Source: Weissella confusa (GTDB lineage: Bacteria; Bacillota; Bacilli; Lactobacillales; Lactobacillaceae). From it: a DNA stretch of 64,000 nt. Below, piece by piece: positions 8,077 to 17,272 of this stretch. Location of the stretch: the NCBI GenBank assembly GCA_001436895.1, contig JQAY01000011.1:19664-83663 (forward strand), read 5' to 3'. Each line of letters starts with the position of its first letter. The stretch's first letter is position 1. The notes under the pieces are model-generated. The model searched no databases, was not told where the DNA came from, and saw nothing but the letters and a program-made list of their open reading frames with translations. Both the position numbers and the translations under genes were made by a program.

Positions 8077-9907
8077 TTATACTAGTGGCGGTCGCGGTGG
8101 TGGCCGTGGCGGCATGGGACGCCCCGTTGAAAAGGCAGTGAACTTCTGGCCGACTGTGATTCGCTTGTTTAAGTACTTGCGTAAGGATCGGGCTGGGGTC
8201 ATCTTTTCACTGATTATTGCAGCGGTATCGGTTGTGTTGTCAGTTCGTGCGCCAAAGGTTTTGGGTGAAGCGACAACAGTTATCTTTAATGACGTGACAC
8301 GATCGGTGAAAATGCATACCGGGATTCACATTAACATGGATAAGGTATTCCAGATTTTGGTGTTCGTGTCGATTTTGTATGTCTTGAGTGCCATTTTCTC
8401 AATCACACAGCAATGGATCATGACCCGGATTGCGCAACGCACGGTCTATCAATTGCGCCAAGATTTCAAAGTGAAAATGACGAAGTTGCCGGTGTCGTAT
8501 TATGATACGCACCAAAACGGTGACATCATGTCGCGTGTTGTTAACGATATGGATAATATCTCAGGAACACTAAATCAGTCATTGATTCAGTTGGTGACAT
8601 CAGCCTTAACGTTCGTTGGGGTTATCTACTTTATGCTGACAATTAGCTGGCAATTGTCATTGGTCGCCTTTGTGACAGTTCCGATTTCATTGTTGATTGT
8701 GCGAACAATTGCGCCGTTGTCACAGCGTTTCTTTGCTCGTCAGCAGGCGTCGCTTGGTCTACTGAATGACCAAGTTGAAGAAACGTTTGCCGGCCACACC
8801 GTCGTAAAGACGTTTAACCAAGAGAAGAACGTCATGGTTGATTTTGATGCGCAAAACGAAACGTATTACAAGTCAGCTTGGAAGGCCCAGTTCGTTTCAA
8901 CATTGATTTTCCCATCAATGCGTTTCGTCAATAACTTGGATTACCTCGCGATGGCCGTAATTGGTGGTATTAAGGTGGCGTCAGGTACGGTTAGCTTGGG
9001 TGATGTCCAAGCGATGTTGCAGTATACGAATCAGTTTAGTCAGCCAATCACCCAGATTGCTAACTTAACGAATACGATTCAAGCGACTGTGGCCTCAGCT
9101 GAGCGTATTTTTGAAGTGCTGGATGAGCCAGAGATGGATAATCCAGCACCAGTCGAACCGATTGAAACGGATGACTTGGTGACCTTTGAAAATGTGGCCT
9201 TTAGTTATGTGCCTGATCAGCCACTGATGACCGATTATAATATGTCGGTGAAGCCGGGTGAGATGGTTGCGATTGTTGGGCCGACCGGGGCAGGTAAGTC
9301 AACGATGATTAACCTGTTGGAACGTTTTTATGACACAACGTCAGGGACAATTCGTTTGCGTGGCTTAGATACGAAGTCAATGAGTCGCCAGTCCTTGCGT
9401 CATCACTTTGCGATGGTGCTCCAAGAAACATGGCTGTTCTCAGGAACGATTATGGATAATTTGCGGTATGGTCGTTTGGATGCGACGGATGATTTCATCT
9501 ATGAAGCGGCGAAGATGGCCCACGCGGACGACTTCATTAAGACGCTACCGGATGGCTATGATACGGTGCTGAATGAAGAAGCAACCAATATCTCGCAGGG
9601 ACAGCGTCAATTGCTAACAATCGCGCGTGCCTTTGTGGCGGATCCTGAAATTTTGATTTTGGATGAAGCAACAAGTTCGGTTGATACGCGTACTGAACGG
9701 ATGATTCAGGATGCAATGGCCCGGTTGATGGCTGGTCGTACCAGCTTCGTTGTGGCTCACCGTCTATCAACGATTCGCTATGCAGACCAAATTTTGGTCA
9801 TGGAGCATGGTAATATCGTTGAACGTGGTAAGCACGATGAGTTGTTAGCTGCGAATGGCGCCTATGCAAAGTTGTATAATTCACAATTTGCCGAAAATGT
9901 TGGCTAA
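8069..9907 (+). CDS. ABC exporter half-transporter, catalytic-site subunit
   Basis: The 612-residue partner of the preceding gene. It has a glycine/arginine-rich N-terminus (GGRGGGRGG), a transmembrane domain and an ATPase domain with Walker A GPTGAGKST, Walker B LILDEATSSVD and H-loop AHRLST. Its signature is ISQGQRQLL, a weakened form. Together with subunit one this gives one consensus and one degenerate ATP site, as in BmrCD/LmrCD/TM287-288. AAGGAGGT (8053-8060) lies eight bases before ATG 8069, and the gene overlaps the upstream stop by eight bases, indicating translational coupling. The substrate is unknown; drugs or lipids are likely from family precedent. Confidence 0.93.
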   Translation: MRSYTSGGRGGGRGGMGRPVEKAVNFWPTVIRLFKYLRKDRAGVIFSLIIAAVSVVLSVRAPKVLGEATTVIFNDVTRSVKMHTGIHINMDKVFQILVFVSILYVLSAIFSITQQWIMTRIAQRTVYQLRQDFKVKMTKLPVSYYDTHQNGDIMSRVVNDMDNISGTLNQSLIQLVTSALTFVGVIYFMLTISWQLSLVAFVTVPISLLIVRTIAPLSQRFFARQQASLGLLNDQVEETFAGHTVVKTFNQEKNVMVDFDAQNETYYKSAWKAQFVSTLIFPSMRFVNNLDYLAMAVIGGIKVASGTVSLGDVQAMLQYTNQFSQPITQIANLTNTIQATVASAERIFEVLDEPEMDNPAPVEPIETDDLVTFENVAFSYVPDQPLMTDYNMSVKPGEMVAIVGPTGAGKSTMINLLERFYDTTSGTIRLRGLDTKSMSRQSLRHHFAMVLQETWLFSGTIMDNLRYGRLDATDDFIYEAAKMAHADDFIKTLPDGYDTVLNEEATNISQGQRQLLTIARAFVADPEILILDEATSSVDTRTERMIQDAMARLMAGRTSFVVAHRLSTIRYADQILVMEHGNIVERGKHDELLAANGAYAKLYNSQFAENVG

Positions 9908-9935
9908 CTTCTTGTTAAGATTTAGATGAAAATGT

Positions 9936-9963
9936 AACCAGTGCGTGACTGCACTGGTTTTTT
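9936..9963 (+). terminator. Intrinsic terminator after ABC pair
   Basis: AACCAGTGC pairs with GCACTGGTT around GTGACT, followed by six T. Confidence 0.88.
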
Positions 9964-10025
9964 CATTCAGGGTACTGCTACAATAGACGTACGATTATGA
10001 GTTGGTAGGAAAGTGGGGATTAGCA

Positions 10026-11471
10026 ATGATAGAACATTGGATAAATATTGCGGTAATCGTCTTGTTGATTGCGAATACGCTAGGAGCGATTGTCACGGTT
10101 TTCCGTGATCGAAACCGTGACATCACGACGGTATGGGCTTGGATGCTGGTGCTGTTGTTGTTCCCAGTTTTTGGGTTCGCATTTTACTTTTTCTTTGGAC
10201 GTAAGCTATCAAATAAGCGCATTTTTGATATTCGAACGCAACGCGTCATGGGCATTGACCGTATTGCGAAGAAGCAAAAGAAGCAAATGGCGCACATTGC
10301 CACGGCTGATTATCAAGAAGAACAGGCATTCGTTCGCCTGTTCTTGAATAATGAGCAAGCAATTTTCACAAATGAAAATCACGTATCGGTCATCACGGAT
10401 GGTAAAGAGAAGTTTGCCCAATTGTTTGCGGATATCGAACAAGCCAAGCATCACGTGAATGTTGAGTACTACACAATTTATGACGATGAAATCGGTAATC
10501 AGTTGGTTGATTTGTTGACGAAGAAAGCAGCTGAAGGTGTGCGCGTTCGTGTCATTTATGACATGTGGGGTTCAGGTGGCCGTCACAAGAAGATGTTTAA
10601 GCGCTTGCGTGAAGCGGGTGGCCAAATTGAAACGTTCTTGATTCATGATTGGCAGCCCTTTTCATTCCGTGTGAATAATCACGATCACCGTAAGCTAGTG
10701 ATTATCGACGGTAATATCGGTTACATTGGTGGCTTTAACGTTGGCGACCAATACCTGGGCAAGAAAAAGAAGTTTGGTTACTGGCGTGATACGCATTTGC
10801 GTGTTGAAGGTGATGCGGTATTGGCGATGCAAAGTCGCTTCTTCATGGATTGGAATGCGACGACCACTGAAGAAAAGTTGCAGTTCAGTGATGATTACTT
10901 CCCAGACAACACACAGGCTGGGGATGTTGCGATGCAGATTGTCTCATCGGGACCGGAGTCGGACTCGAAGCAAATTTATCAAGGATACTTGCACATGCTG
11001 GCGATTGCCCGTGAAAGTATCACGATTCAATCACCGTACTTTATTCCGAACCAAGCGATTATGGATGTGCTATCTGTGGCTGCGCGTTCAGGGGTTAAGG
11101 TGCGCATCATGATTCCGAGCATGCCGGATCATCCGTTTGTTTATCGCGCGACAGAATACTATGCGCGTGCGATGGTTCGAGCGGGGGCCGAAGTTTATAC
11201 GTATGACAAGGGCTTCTTGCATGCTAAGACGTTAGTGATTGACGATAAGATTGTGTCAGTCGGTAGTGCCAACATGGATATTCGTTCATTCGCTTTGAAC
11301 TTTGAAGTGAATGCCTTTATGTACAGTCGTCGTTTGGCTGCTGAAATGAATCATATTTTCGAAAAAGATTTGCGAGTTTCAACACGTTTGACCCGTCAAT
11401 ACTTCGATAACCAGTCAGGATGGCGCAAGTTTAAGCAAATGTTCTCACGTTTGCTGACACCAATCTTGTAA
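10026..11471 (+). CDS. cls: cardiolipin synthase (phospholipase D family)
   Basis: The 481-residue membrane enzyme condenses phosphatidylglycerol into cardiolipin. It has two N-terminal transmembrane segments (about 4-22 and 38-60) and two HKD motifs: HDHRKLVIIDG in the first half and HAKTLVIDDK in the second, each followed by the GS/GG-x-N type segment. This is the ClsA-like domain order and length. ATG 10026 is preceded by GTGGGGA (10013-10019); an in-frame TTG at 10002 is less likely. It is monocistronic, with a TACAAT -10 at 9979-9984 and a terminator after it. Confidence 0.93.
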   Translation: MIEHWINIAVIVLLIANTLGAIVTVFRDRNRDITTVWAWMLVLLLFPVFGFAFYFFFGRKLSNKRIFDIRTQRVMGIDRIAKKQKKQMAHIATADYQEEQAFVRLFLNNEQAIFTNENHVSVITDGKEKFAQLFADIEQAKHHVNVEYYTIYDDEIGNQLVDLLTKKAAEGVRVRVIYDMWGSGGRHKKMFKRLREAGGQIETFLIHDWQPFSFRVNNHDHRKLVIIDGNIGYIGGFNVGDQYLGKKKKFGYWRDTHLRVEGDAVLAMQSRFFMDWNATTTEEKLQFSDDYFPDNTQAGDVAMQIVSSGPESDSKQIYQGYLHMLAIARESITIQSPYFIPNQAIMDVLSVAARSGVKVRIMIPSMPDHPFVYRATEYYARAMVRAGAEVYTYDKGFLHAKTLVIDDKIVSVGSANMDIRSFALNFEVNAFMYSRRLAAEMNHIFEKDLRVSTRLTRQYFDNQSGWRKFKQMFSRLLTPIL

Positions 11472-11473
11472 AC

Positions 11474-11502
11474 AAAAACACGGCAATTTTGCCGTGTTTT
11501 TT
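11474..11502 (+). terminator. Intrinsic terminator after cls
   Basis: AACACGGC pairs with GCCGTGTT around a short AT loop, followed by a T-run. Confidence 0.88.
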
Positions 11503-11558
11503 CATTACAGAAGCGTATAATACAGGGTATTAACGGATAAGATAACGAGGCAATGAAA

Positions 11559-12413
11559 ATGGAGTTTCGAACATTAGCAAATGGGGTGAAGATGCCGGTA
11601 CTTGGGTACGGTGTTGCGCAAGTCCAAGGTGCTGAAGCTACCCAAGCAGTCAAGGATGCCATTGCGAACGGCTATCGTATGATCGATACGGCTGTGATTT
11701 ATGACAATGAAGGTGATATCGGTCGCGCAATTGCTGAGAGTGATGTCGACCGTCGTGACTTGTTTTTGACAACTAAGGTTTGGGTGCAAGACATGAGCTA
11801 CGAGGGCGCAAAGGCTTCTGTTTCACGCTCATTGGAATTACTAGGAACTGACTACTTGGATTTGGTGTTGTTGCACCACCCAATTGGCGATATCTGGGGC
11901 GCTTGGCGTGCATTGGAAGAGGCATACAAAGCTGGTCGTATTCGTGCAATTGGTGTATCGAATTTTTCACCAGCATTGATGACGCAATTTGTGGCATTGA
12001 ACGACATCGCGCCAATGGTTAACCAAATTGAAAACCATCCTTTCCACCAACAAGCAGACAAGGTGACGTACTTCCAAGAACAAGGCATCTTGGTTGAAGC
12101 GTGGGCACCGTTTGCGGAGGGGATTCATGATGTGTTCCATTCACCAATTTTGACTAAGATTGCTGAGAACCACGGCAAAGAAGTCGGCCATGTTATTTTG
12201 CGTTGGCTACTACAACGAGGTATCAGCACGATTCCAAAGTCAATGAAGCCGGCACGAATGGCATCGAATTTGGATGTATTTGATTTTGAACTAACGACTG
12301 ATGAAATGGCGCAAATTGCTAGCATGAATACGGGTGAAACATTGTTTGGGGGCTCAGATGATCCCGATGTTGCCCATGTTCAAAAAATGTTGAATTGGAC
12401 CGTAACACACTAG
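11559..12413 (+). CDS. aldo/keto reductase
   Basis: The 284-residue NAD(P)H-dependent oxidoreductase has a (beta/alpha)8 fold. Catalytic tetrad positions are visible as Asp and Tyr in MIDTAVIYDNE, Lys in LTTKVW and His in VLLHHPIG. The phosphate-binding IPKSMKPARM segment lies near the C-terminus. Length is typical of the 2,5-diketo-gluconate-reductase-like group; the substrate cannot be deduced. ATG 11559 is chosen over 11553 because ACGAGG (11545-11550) is then eight bases away. It shares a transcript with a 44-codon membrane gene whose ribosome site overlaps this stop codon. Confidence 0.92.
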   Translation: MEFRTLANGVKMPVLGYGVAQVQGAEATQAVKDAIANGYRMIDTAVIYDNEGDIGRAIAESDVDRRDLFLTTKVWVQDMSYEGAKASVSRSLELLGTDYLDLVLLHHPIGDIWGAWRALEEAYKAGRIRAIGVSNFSPALMTQFVALNDIAPMVNQIENHPFHQQADKVTYFQEQGILVEAWAPFAEGIHDVFHSPILTKIAENHGKEVGHVILRWLLQRGISTIPKSMKPARMASNLDVFDFELTTDEMAQIASMNTGETLFGGSDDPDVAHVQKMLNWTVTH

Positions 12414-12423
12414 GAGAACAAGT

Positions 12424-12558
12424 ATGTGGTTTTTGATTATTTTGATTCTGGTCGGATTGTTTGTTTACACGCAATCACGTAAAGCACGTCACGACCATGA
12501 AATGCGCAACAAGGCACAAGTCTTGGAAGGCGAATTCAAGGACGTGACCAAGAAGTAA
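12424..12558 (+). CDS. small single-pass membrane protein (44 aa)
   Basis: ATG 12424 is seven bases after AGGAG (12412-12416), which overlaps the stop of the aldo/keto reductase gene; TAA is at 12556-12558. The product has one N-terminal membrane helix (WFLIILILVGLFVYT) and a charged, probably helical cytosolic tail. It is the last gene of a two-gene operon, followed directly by a terminator. The family is not recognised. The excellent ribosome site and tight coupling support it being real. Confidence 0.65.
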   Translation: MWFLIILILVGLFVYTQSRKARHDHEMRNKAQVLEGEFKDVTKK

Positions 12559-12564
12559 GGTGAA

Positions 12565-12596
12565 AGGGGCTAATCTAGGCGGATTGGTCTCTTTTT
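12565..12596 (+). terminator. Intrinsic terminator
   Basis: An 11-pair stem with several G-U pairs (12565-12575 with 12582-12592), followed by five T. It ends the aldo/keto reductase operon. Confidence 0.7.
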
Positions 12597-12600
12597 GCTA

Positions 12601-12629
12601 TCGTCAGGCACCGAAATACCCTGTATAAT
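12601..12629 (+). promoter_or_regulatory. lepA promoter
   Basis: TATAAT at 12624-12629 with a weak -35 TCGTCA (12601-12606) at a 17-base spacing. Confidence 0.6.
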
Positions 12630-12672
12630 GGTAGGGACAGAAAAATTAGACAGAATAGGAGCGCGATAAATA

Positions 12673-14523
12673 ATGGACATTCAAGAAATGAAGGCGCGCC
12701 AATCTCACATTCGTAACTTTAGTATTGTGGCTCACATTGACCACGGTAAGTCGACAATTTCAGATCGTATTCTGGAAGCGACGCACACGGTTACTGAGCG
12801 TGAGATGCAAAATCAATTGCTCGACACGATGGATTTGGAACGTGAGCGTGGTATCACGATTAAGATGAATGCGGTTGAAGTTCACTACAAGGCGAACGAC
12901 GGCGAGACATACATCTTCCACTTGGTTGATACACCAGGTCACGTCGACTTCTCTTATGAAGTTTCTCGTTCATTGGCTGCGGCCGATGGTGCCATTTTGG
13001 TTGTTGATGCCGCCCAAGGTGTTGAAGCCCAAACGTTGGCAAACGTTTACTTGGCGTTGGAAAACGACTTGGAAATTTTGCCATTGATCAATAAGATTGA
13101 CTTGCCAGCCGCTGATCCAGAAGCTGTCCGTGCTGAAATCGAAGATGTGATTGGTATTGATGCTTCTGAAGCTGTTTTGGCATCAGCTAAGCAAGGTATC
13201 GGTATTCCAGAATTGCTTGAGCAAATTGTGGCGAAGATTCCGGCACCAGAGGGTGATTTGGAATCCCCATTGCAAGCGTTGATTTTTGACTCAGCCTACG
13301 ATTCATACAAGGGTGTTATTTTGACCGTTCGTGTGAAGGAAGGGGTTATGAAGCCGGGTGATAAGATTCGCTTCATGAACTCAGGAGCTGAATACGAAAT
13401 CACAGAAGTTGGTGTTAACTCACCACACCCTGTGAAGCGTGACTTCTTGATGGCTGGTGATATTGGTTATGTCGCTGCTTCAATTAAGAACATTCGTGAC
13501 GCACGCCCTGGTGATACGATTACATCAGTTAAGAACCCAGCGGCTGAAGCATTGCCAGGTTACCAACCAATGACGCCAATGGTGTACTCAGGTTTGTACC
13601 CAACGGATAACTCAAAGTACAACGACTTGCGTGAAGCACTTGAAAAGTTGCAATTGAACGATGCGTCATTGGAATTCGAGCCTGAAACGTCACAAGCGTT
13701 GGGATTCGGTTTCCGTACTGGATTCTTGGGCTTGTTGCACATGGACGTTGTGCAAGAGCGTCTTGAACGTGAATTCGATATGGAATTGATCACGACGGCG
13801 CCATCTGTAACGTACCACGCGTACACGACAGACGGTGAAATGGTTGAAGTGGCCAACCCATCAGAGTTGCCTGAAGCCAGTGCCATCAAGTGGATTGAAG
13901 AACCATACGTACACGCACAAATCATGGTGCCTAACGAATATGTTGGGGCGGTTATGGAATTGGCGCAACAAAAGCGTGGTGAATTCGATACGATGGATTA
14001 CTTAGACCAAAACCGTGTTAACGTGAAGTACTACATTCCATTGTCAGAAATCATCTTTGACTTCTTCGATAAGTTGAAGTCAAACACGCGTGGTTACGCC
14101 TCATTGGATTACGAGATTTCAGGTTACCGCAAGTCTGACTTGGTTAAGATTGATATCTTGTTGAACGGTGATAAGGTCGATGCCTTGAGCTTTATCGTGC
14201 ACAAGGACTTCGCCCAAGAGCGTTCACGCATTATTACGGCTAAGTTGAAGCAAATCATCCCACGTCGTAACTTTGAAATTCCAGTGCAAGCGGCAATCGG
14301 TTCAAAGATTGTGTCACGTTCAACGATTAAGGCATACCGTAAGGACGTTACCTCAAAGATTCACACAGGTGACCCTGACCGTCGTGCCAAGTTGTTGGAT
14401 AAGCAAAAGCGTGGAAAGAAGCGCATGAAGGCGGTTGGTACGGTTGATGTGCCACAAGAAGCCTTTATGGCTGTGCTTAAGGCTGAAGATGATACAGAAT
14501 TCGCAAAGGGTGCTAATCACTAA
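12673..14523 (+). CDS. lepA: elongation factor 4 (ribosome back-translocase)
   Basis: This 616-residue translational GTPase acts on stalled or mistranslocated ribosomes. The G motifs are AHIDHGKST (G1), RGITIKM (G2), DTPGHVDF (G3) and NKIDLP (G4) within the first 140 residues. EF-G-like domains and the LepA-specific C-terminal domain follow ([17 protein letters not shown]). Length is characteristic of LepA and shorter than EF-G. ATG 12673 follows a purine-rich AGGAGCG (12657-12663). It is monocistronic with its own promoter. No obvious terminator precedes rpmE2; rpmE2 has an extended -10 of its own. Confidence 0.96.
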   Translation: MDIQEMKARQSHIRNFSIVAHIDHGKSTISDRILEATHTVTEREMQNQLLDTMDLERERGITIKMNAVEVHYKANDGETYIFHLVDTPGHVDFSYEVSRSLAAADGAILVVDAAQGVEAQTLANVYLALENDLEILPLINKIDLPAADPEAVRAEIEDVIGIDASEAVLASAKQGIGIPELLEQIVAKIPAPEGDLESPLQALIFDSAYDSYKGVILTVRVKEGVMKPGDKIRFMNSGAEYEITEVGVNSPHPVKRDFLMAGDIGYVAASIKNIRDARPGDTITSVKNPAAEALPGYQPMTPMVYSGLYPTDNSKYNDLREALEKLQLNDASLEFEPETSQALGFGFRTGFLGLLHMDVVQERLEREFDMELITTAPSVTYHAYTTDGEMVEVANPSELPEASAIKWIEEPYVHAQIMVPNEYVGAVMELAQQKRGEFDTMDYLDQNRVNVKYYIPLSEIIFDFFDKLKSNTRGYASLDYEISGYRKSDLVKIDILLNGDKVDALSFIVHKDFAQERSRIITAKLKQIIPRRNFEIPVQAAIGSKIVSRSTIKAYRKDVTSKIHTGDPDRRAKLLDKQKRGKKRMKAVGTVDVPQEAFMAVLKAEDDTEFAKGANH

Positions 14524-14579
14524 TTGTGAATATTCTGCAAATTTCTTTGGTTGAGAGACTACCATTCTTTTCGAAGTTA

Positions 14580-14588
14580 TGGTATTAT
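14580..14588 (+). promoter_or_regulatory. rpmE2 promoter (extended -10)
   Basis: TGGTATTAT (TGn plus TATTAT at 14583-14588), without a clear -35. A small stem, CTGGTAC/GTACTAG (14611-14629), lies in the leader before the ribosome site. Confidence 0.5.
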
Positions 14589-14648
14589 ATTCAGGTTAAA
14601 TAAACTGACTCTGGTACGCAATGTACTAGGGCGATAAGGAGAAACACG

Positions 14649-14891
14649 ATGAAGGCTGATATTCACCCAGATTACCACCAAGTGGTTTTCGTTGATTCAA
14701 CTACTGGTTACAAGCTTTTGACTGGTTCAACTCGTACTTCAAACGAGACGATCGAGTTCGAAGGTGCTACGTACCCAATGATCCGTGTTGAAGTTACGTC
14801 AGATTCACACCCATTCTACACTGGTAAGCAAAAGTTTACTACTGCCGATGGTGCGGTCGACAAGTTCAACAAGAAGTACGGTTTGGCTTAA
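14649..14891 (+). CDS. rpmE2: 50S ribosomal protein L31 type B
   Basis: The 80-residue protein [20 protein letters not shown] is the type B form of L31. It lacks the CxxC zinc motifs of type A, and ends [13 protein letters not shown]. It sits on the 50S central protuberance and bridges to 30S. ATG 14649 is preceded by AAGGAGAAA (14635-14643). The strong UUCG-loop terminator at 14912 ends the transcript. The last 14 coding bases plus the downstream sequence recur in decayed form at 19367-19400, which suggests the DNA between was inserted at the 3' end of this gene. Confidence 0.97.
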   Translation: MKADIHPDYHQVVFVDSTTGYKLLTGSTRTSNETIEFEGATYPMIRVEVTSDSHPFYTGKQKFTTADGAVDKFNKKYGLA

Positions 14892-14902
14892 TTTTAAGCT
14901 AT
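14868..14902 (+). repeat. rpmE2 3'-end segment, left copy of direct repeat
   Basis: The last codons of rpmE2 and the bases just beyond. The first 14 bases (AACAAGAAGTACGG) are identical to 19367-19380. The next 19 bases agree at about 13 positions. Confidence 0.6.
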
Positions 14903-14911
14903 TCAATACTG

Positions 14912-14946
14912 AAAAAACACCCAACTTTCGAGTTGGGTGTTTTTTT
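14912..14946 (+). terminator. Intrinsic terminator after rpmE2
   Basis: ACACCCAACT and AGTTGGGTGT enclose a TTCG tetraloop, followed by a long T-run. Confidence 0.92.
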
Positions 14947-14972
14947 GTGCACTCATACAGAAATCGAGATTA

Positions 14973-14999
14973 TTGACAACGTTTACAGAATTCTAGATT
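14973..14999 (+). promoter_or_regulatory. Putative adhesin promoter with overlapping cre
   Basis: TTGACA (14973-14978) with a weak TAGATT (14994-14999) at 15 bases. The 15-mer TTGACAACGTTTACA (14973-14987) matches the cre consensus at 14 of 15 positions and covers the -35, so CcpA repression is plausible. About 175 bases of AT-rich leader separate it from the start codon, and another promoter closer to the gene is possible. Confidence 0.45.
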
Positions 15000-15175
15000 A
15001 AGCAGGTTATCAAATTTGGGAAATTCATGGCCACAAAAAGTTGGATGTTTTTGGCGATAAATCACTTATTTCTGAATCAGTACTCATATTTGGAAAGTTT
15101 TATGTAAGTTATTAATTTTTCATTAACATAATAACGAAGAACAAAAATTGAGTAATGAGACTTTGGGAGATAAAT

Positions 15176-17089
15176 ATGGAAAACAAGAGCTTTAAGCAGC
15201 CAACATCGCGTGAGGTAATCACCCGTAAGAAGATGTATAAGGATGGTAAAGTTTGGGCGGTTACGGGGATGACCTTTATTACTTCGGCCATTTTGTTGGC
15301 TGGGGGTGTACAAAACGTGTCGGCCGACGATAGTGTGGCGCCAGCAAATGCAGACACAACACTTGCAACCGATGATGGATCATCTGCTGCAAAGTCAGTA
15401 GTGTTGCGTACAAATACTACAACGGCATCAACCAATTCAGCCCAATCTGGCGATGCTGATAAGCAAACAATAGCGACGCAAAGTGGTCAATCTGATGCCC
15501 AAGCAACAGCAGTAGATGATGATAGCGCCGAGTCATCTACTACAATTTCTGTGGTTGATGATACAACTGGAAAATCACTTACTAGTTTCGTCATAACGGG
15601 CACTGCGGACAGTCGTATTATTGGCAGTGATGGATGGTCTGAGTTTAATCAGTTCTTGGACAAAAATGTTTCAGGAACCGAGGCACAGTATATGTATGCT
15701 TCAAATGGACTTCCGGATGCACTGGCCGAAAGAATTGGTGAACATCCTGTGGTTGAAGTGCATCTTGTACACAAACTTGTGCCAACGACTGATACAAAGA
15801 CGGTCACTGGTACGATTTCATATACAGGGGCTGGAGATAAAACACCAGCAACCGTAAATCAATCCGTAACAGTTAACCACACTTATATGAAGGATGAAGT
15901 CACTGGTGAAGCTGTGTCGACGGAAGATGATAGTAAGTATTATCTGGATGCGCCTTTTGTTGATAACCGATACACGGTCGATACAACTAAGGAAACCGAT
16001 GGAACTGTGGATGCCACAACAGGCGATGTGACCTTCAACACCGTTAATAACAAGTCGATTGATGGCTTTACACTGGATAAGCCAAGTGTAACTTTGAAGA
16101 CTAACATTGCTAATCCAACAGTTGCGGATACTGTAACGTACTCAGAAATTCTACAAAAGGCACATGTTGACTTGGTTGATGATACAACGGGAAAGGTAAT
16201 CACGTCCGTTGACTATCAAGGGGCTTCAAACTCTGGATACCTCGCCAATGGGGATGTCTACATGGACTGGTTAAACAATGTTGTTTATCCATTGTTGGGT
16301 ATAGATCCAAATAACCCCCAAGCCACAGATATTAAAAACTATGCTCTGGTAAGTGAGAACGTCACTTCGGGTGTCTGGGATGATGATTCATCAGTTGATC
16401 AGAAGTTTGAAATTCATGTTAAGCACACGTACTCAACGGTTAAGGATCAAAAGAACGTTAACGAAACAATTCACTATGTATATAGTGATGGGTCGAAGGC
16501 TGCAGATGATGTTGTTAAGTCAGCCACGTTTACGCGTGAAAACGTTAAAGATAATGTAACTGGTGATGTCACGTATGGTGATTGGTCAGAAAATCAAATG
16601 CTAGATGCAGTTATCGCGCCACAAATCGCAGGATACACGGCTGATCGTATGTTGGTACCAGCCAAGGTGGTTTCAGGGGATGCGTCGGATATTGTTGTAA
16701 CAATTACTTATTCTAAGAATGGGGCGGATCACAATAATCAAGGTGATACGACACCAAAGCCAGAGCCAGCGCCAACGGACACAACACCAAAGTCTGACAC
16801 GACTGCTCAAACGGCAGACTCAACCACGACTAAACCTAGTAATGTAGTTCAAAATGAGCGACCAAGTGTTGTTGCAGCAGAAACTGTGGCAACTGGTGTC
16901 ACTGTGGATTCCAAGAAGGCAACGACTGCTGCAACGGTTGTTCCAGACACTGAAGTCACGCAAGCGGGTGCCGTTGAATTGCCACACACCGCCGCCTTGG
17001 ATCATAATCGTTGGGCTATTGTCGGATGGATGTTGTTGACTATGCTAGCTATTATGATTGGCCTAAAGAAAAAGTCAAAAGAGGATTAA
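15176..17089 (+). CDS. sortase-anchored MucBP-like surface protein
   Basis: This 637-residue exported protein starts with a KxYKxGKxW-type signal peptide (KMYKDGKVWAVTGMTF, cleaved near NVSAD) and a Ser/Thr/Asp-rich stretch. Two repeat units follow, about 126-330 and 331-525, each starting with a VVDDTTGK or LVDDTTGK segment and ending in a VTITYSK or TVTYSE strand. These resemble mucus-binding (MucBP/Mub B2) modules. After a Pro/Thr-rich wall-spanning region, the anchor is LPHTA (602-606), a membrane helix and KKKSKED. ATG 15176 follows GGGAGA (15165-15170). A class A sortase gene near 63.2 kb could process it. Likely an adhesin; the ligand is unknown. Confidence 0.85.
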   Translation: MENKSFKQPTSREVITRKKMYKDGKVWAVTGMTFITSAILLAGGVQNVSADDSVAPANADTTLATDDGSSAAKSVVLRTNTTTASTNSAQSGDADKQTIATQSGQSDAQATAVDDDSAESSTTISVVDDTTGKSLTSFVITGTADSRIIGSDGWSEFNQFLDKNVSGTEAQYMYASNGLPDALAERIGEHPVVEVHLVHKLVPTTDTKTVTGTISYTGAGDKTPATVNQSVTVNHTYMKDEVTGEAVSTEDDSKYYLDAPFVDNRYTVDTTKETDGTVDATTGDVTFNTVNNKSIDGFTLDKPSVTLKTNIANPTVADTVTYSEILQKAHVDLVDDTTGKVITSVDYQGASNSGYLANGDVYMDWLNNVVYPLLGIDPNNPQATDIKNYALVSENVTSGVWDDDSSVDQKFEIHVKHTYSTVKDQKNVNETIHYVYSDGSKAADDVVKSATFTRENVKDNVTGDVTYGDWSENQMLDAVIAPQIAGYTADRMLVPAKVVSGDASDIVVTITYSKNGADHNNQGDTTPKPEPAPTDTTPKSDTTAQTADSTTTKPSNVVQNERPSVVAAETVATGVTVDSKKATTAATVVPDTEVTQAGAVELPHTAALDHNRWAIVGWMLLTMLAIMIGLKKKSKED

Positions 17090-17098
17090 TGGAAGCGC

Positions 17099-17152
17099 AA
17101 TGTCGCCCTGGTCAGTAACTAATAAAAAACTGATTAGGGTGACATTTTATTT
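17099..17152 (+). terminator. Intrinsic terminator after adhesin gene
   Basis: An 18-pair stem, including wobbles (AATGTCGCCCTGGTCAGT with its partner at 17129-17146), followed by TTTTATTT. Confidence 0.8.
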
Positions 17153-17272
17153 AGTGAGTAGATTTTTAAATAAATAACACTTAATCATCATATTTTGATG
17201 AAACGTCACCATTAAGATAGGGACGTAAAGATACGATTAGTGAGTGTACTTTAAAGAGAGTAAAAATTAGGT

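Noticed and set aside
14648..14976. Second small gene overlapping rpmE2 (about 14785-14976)
   Set aside because: Alternative frame crossing the strong rpmE2 terminator; no ribosome site.
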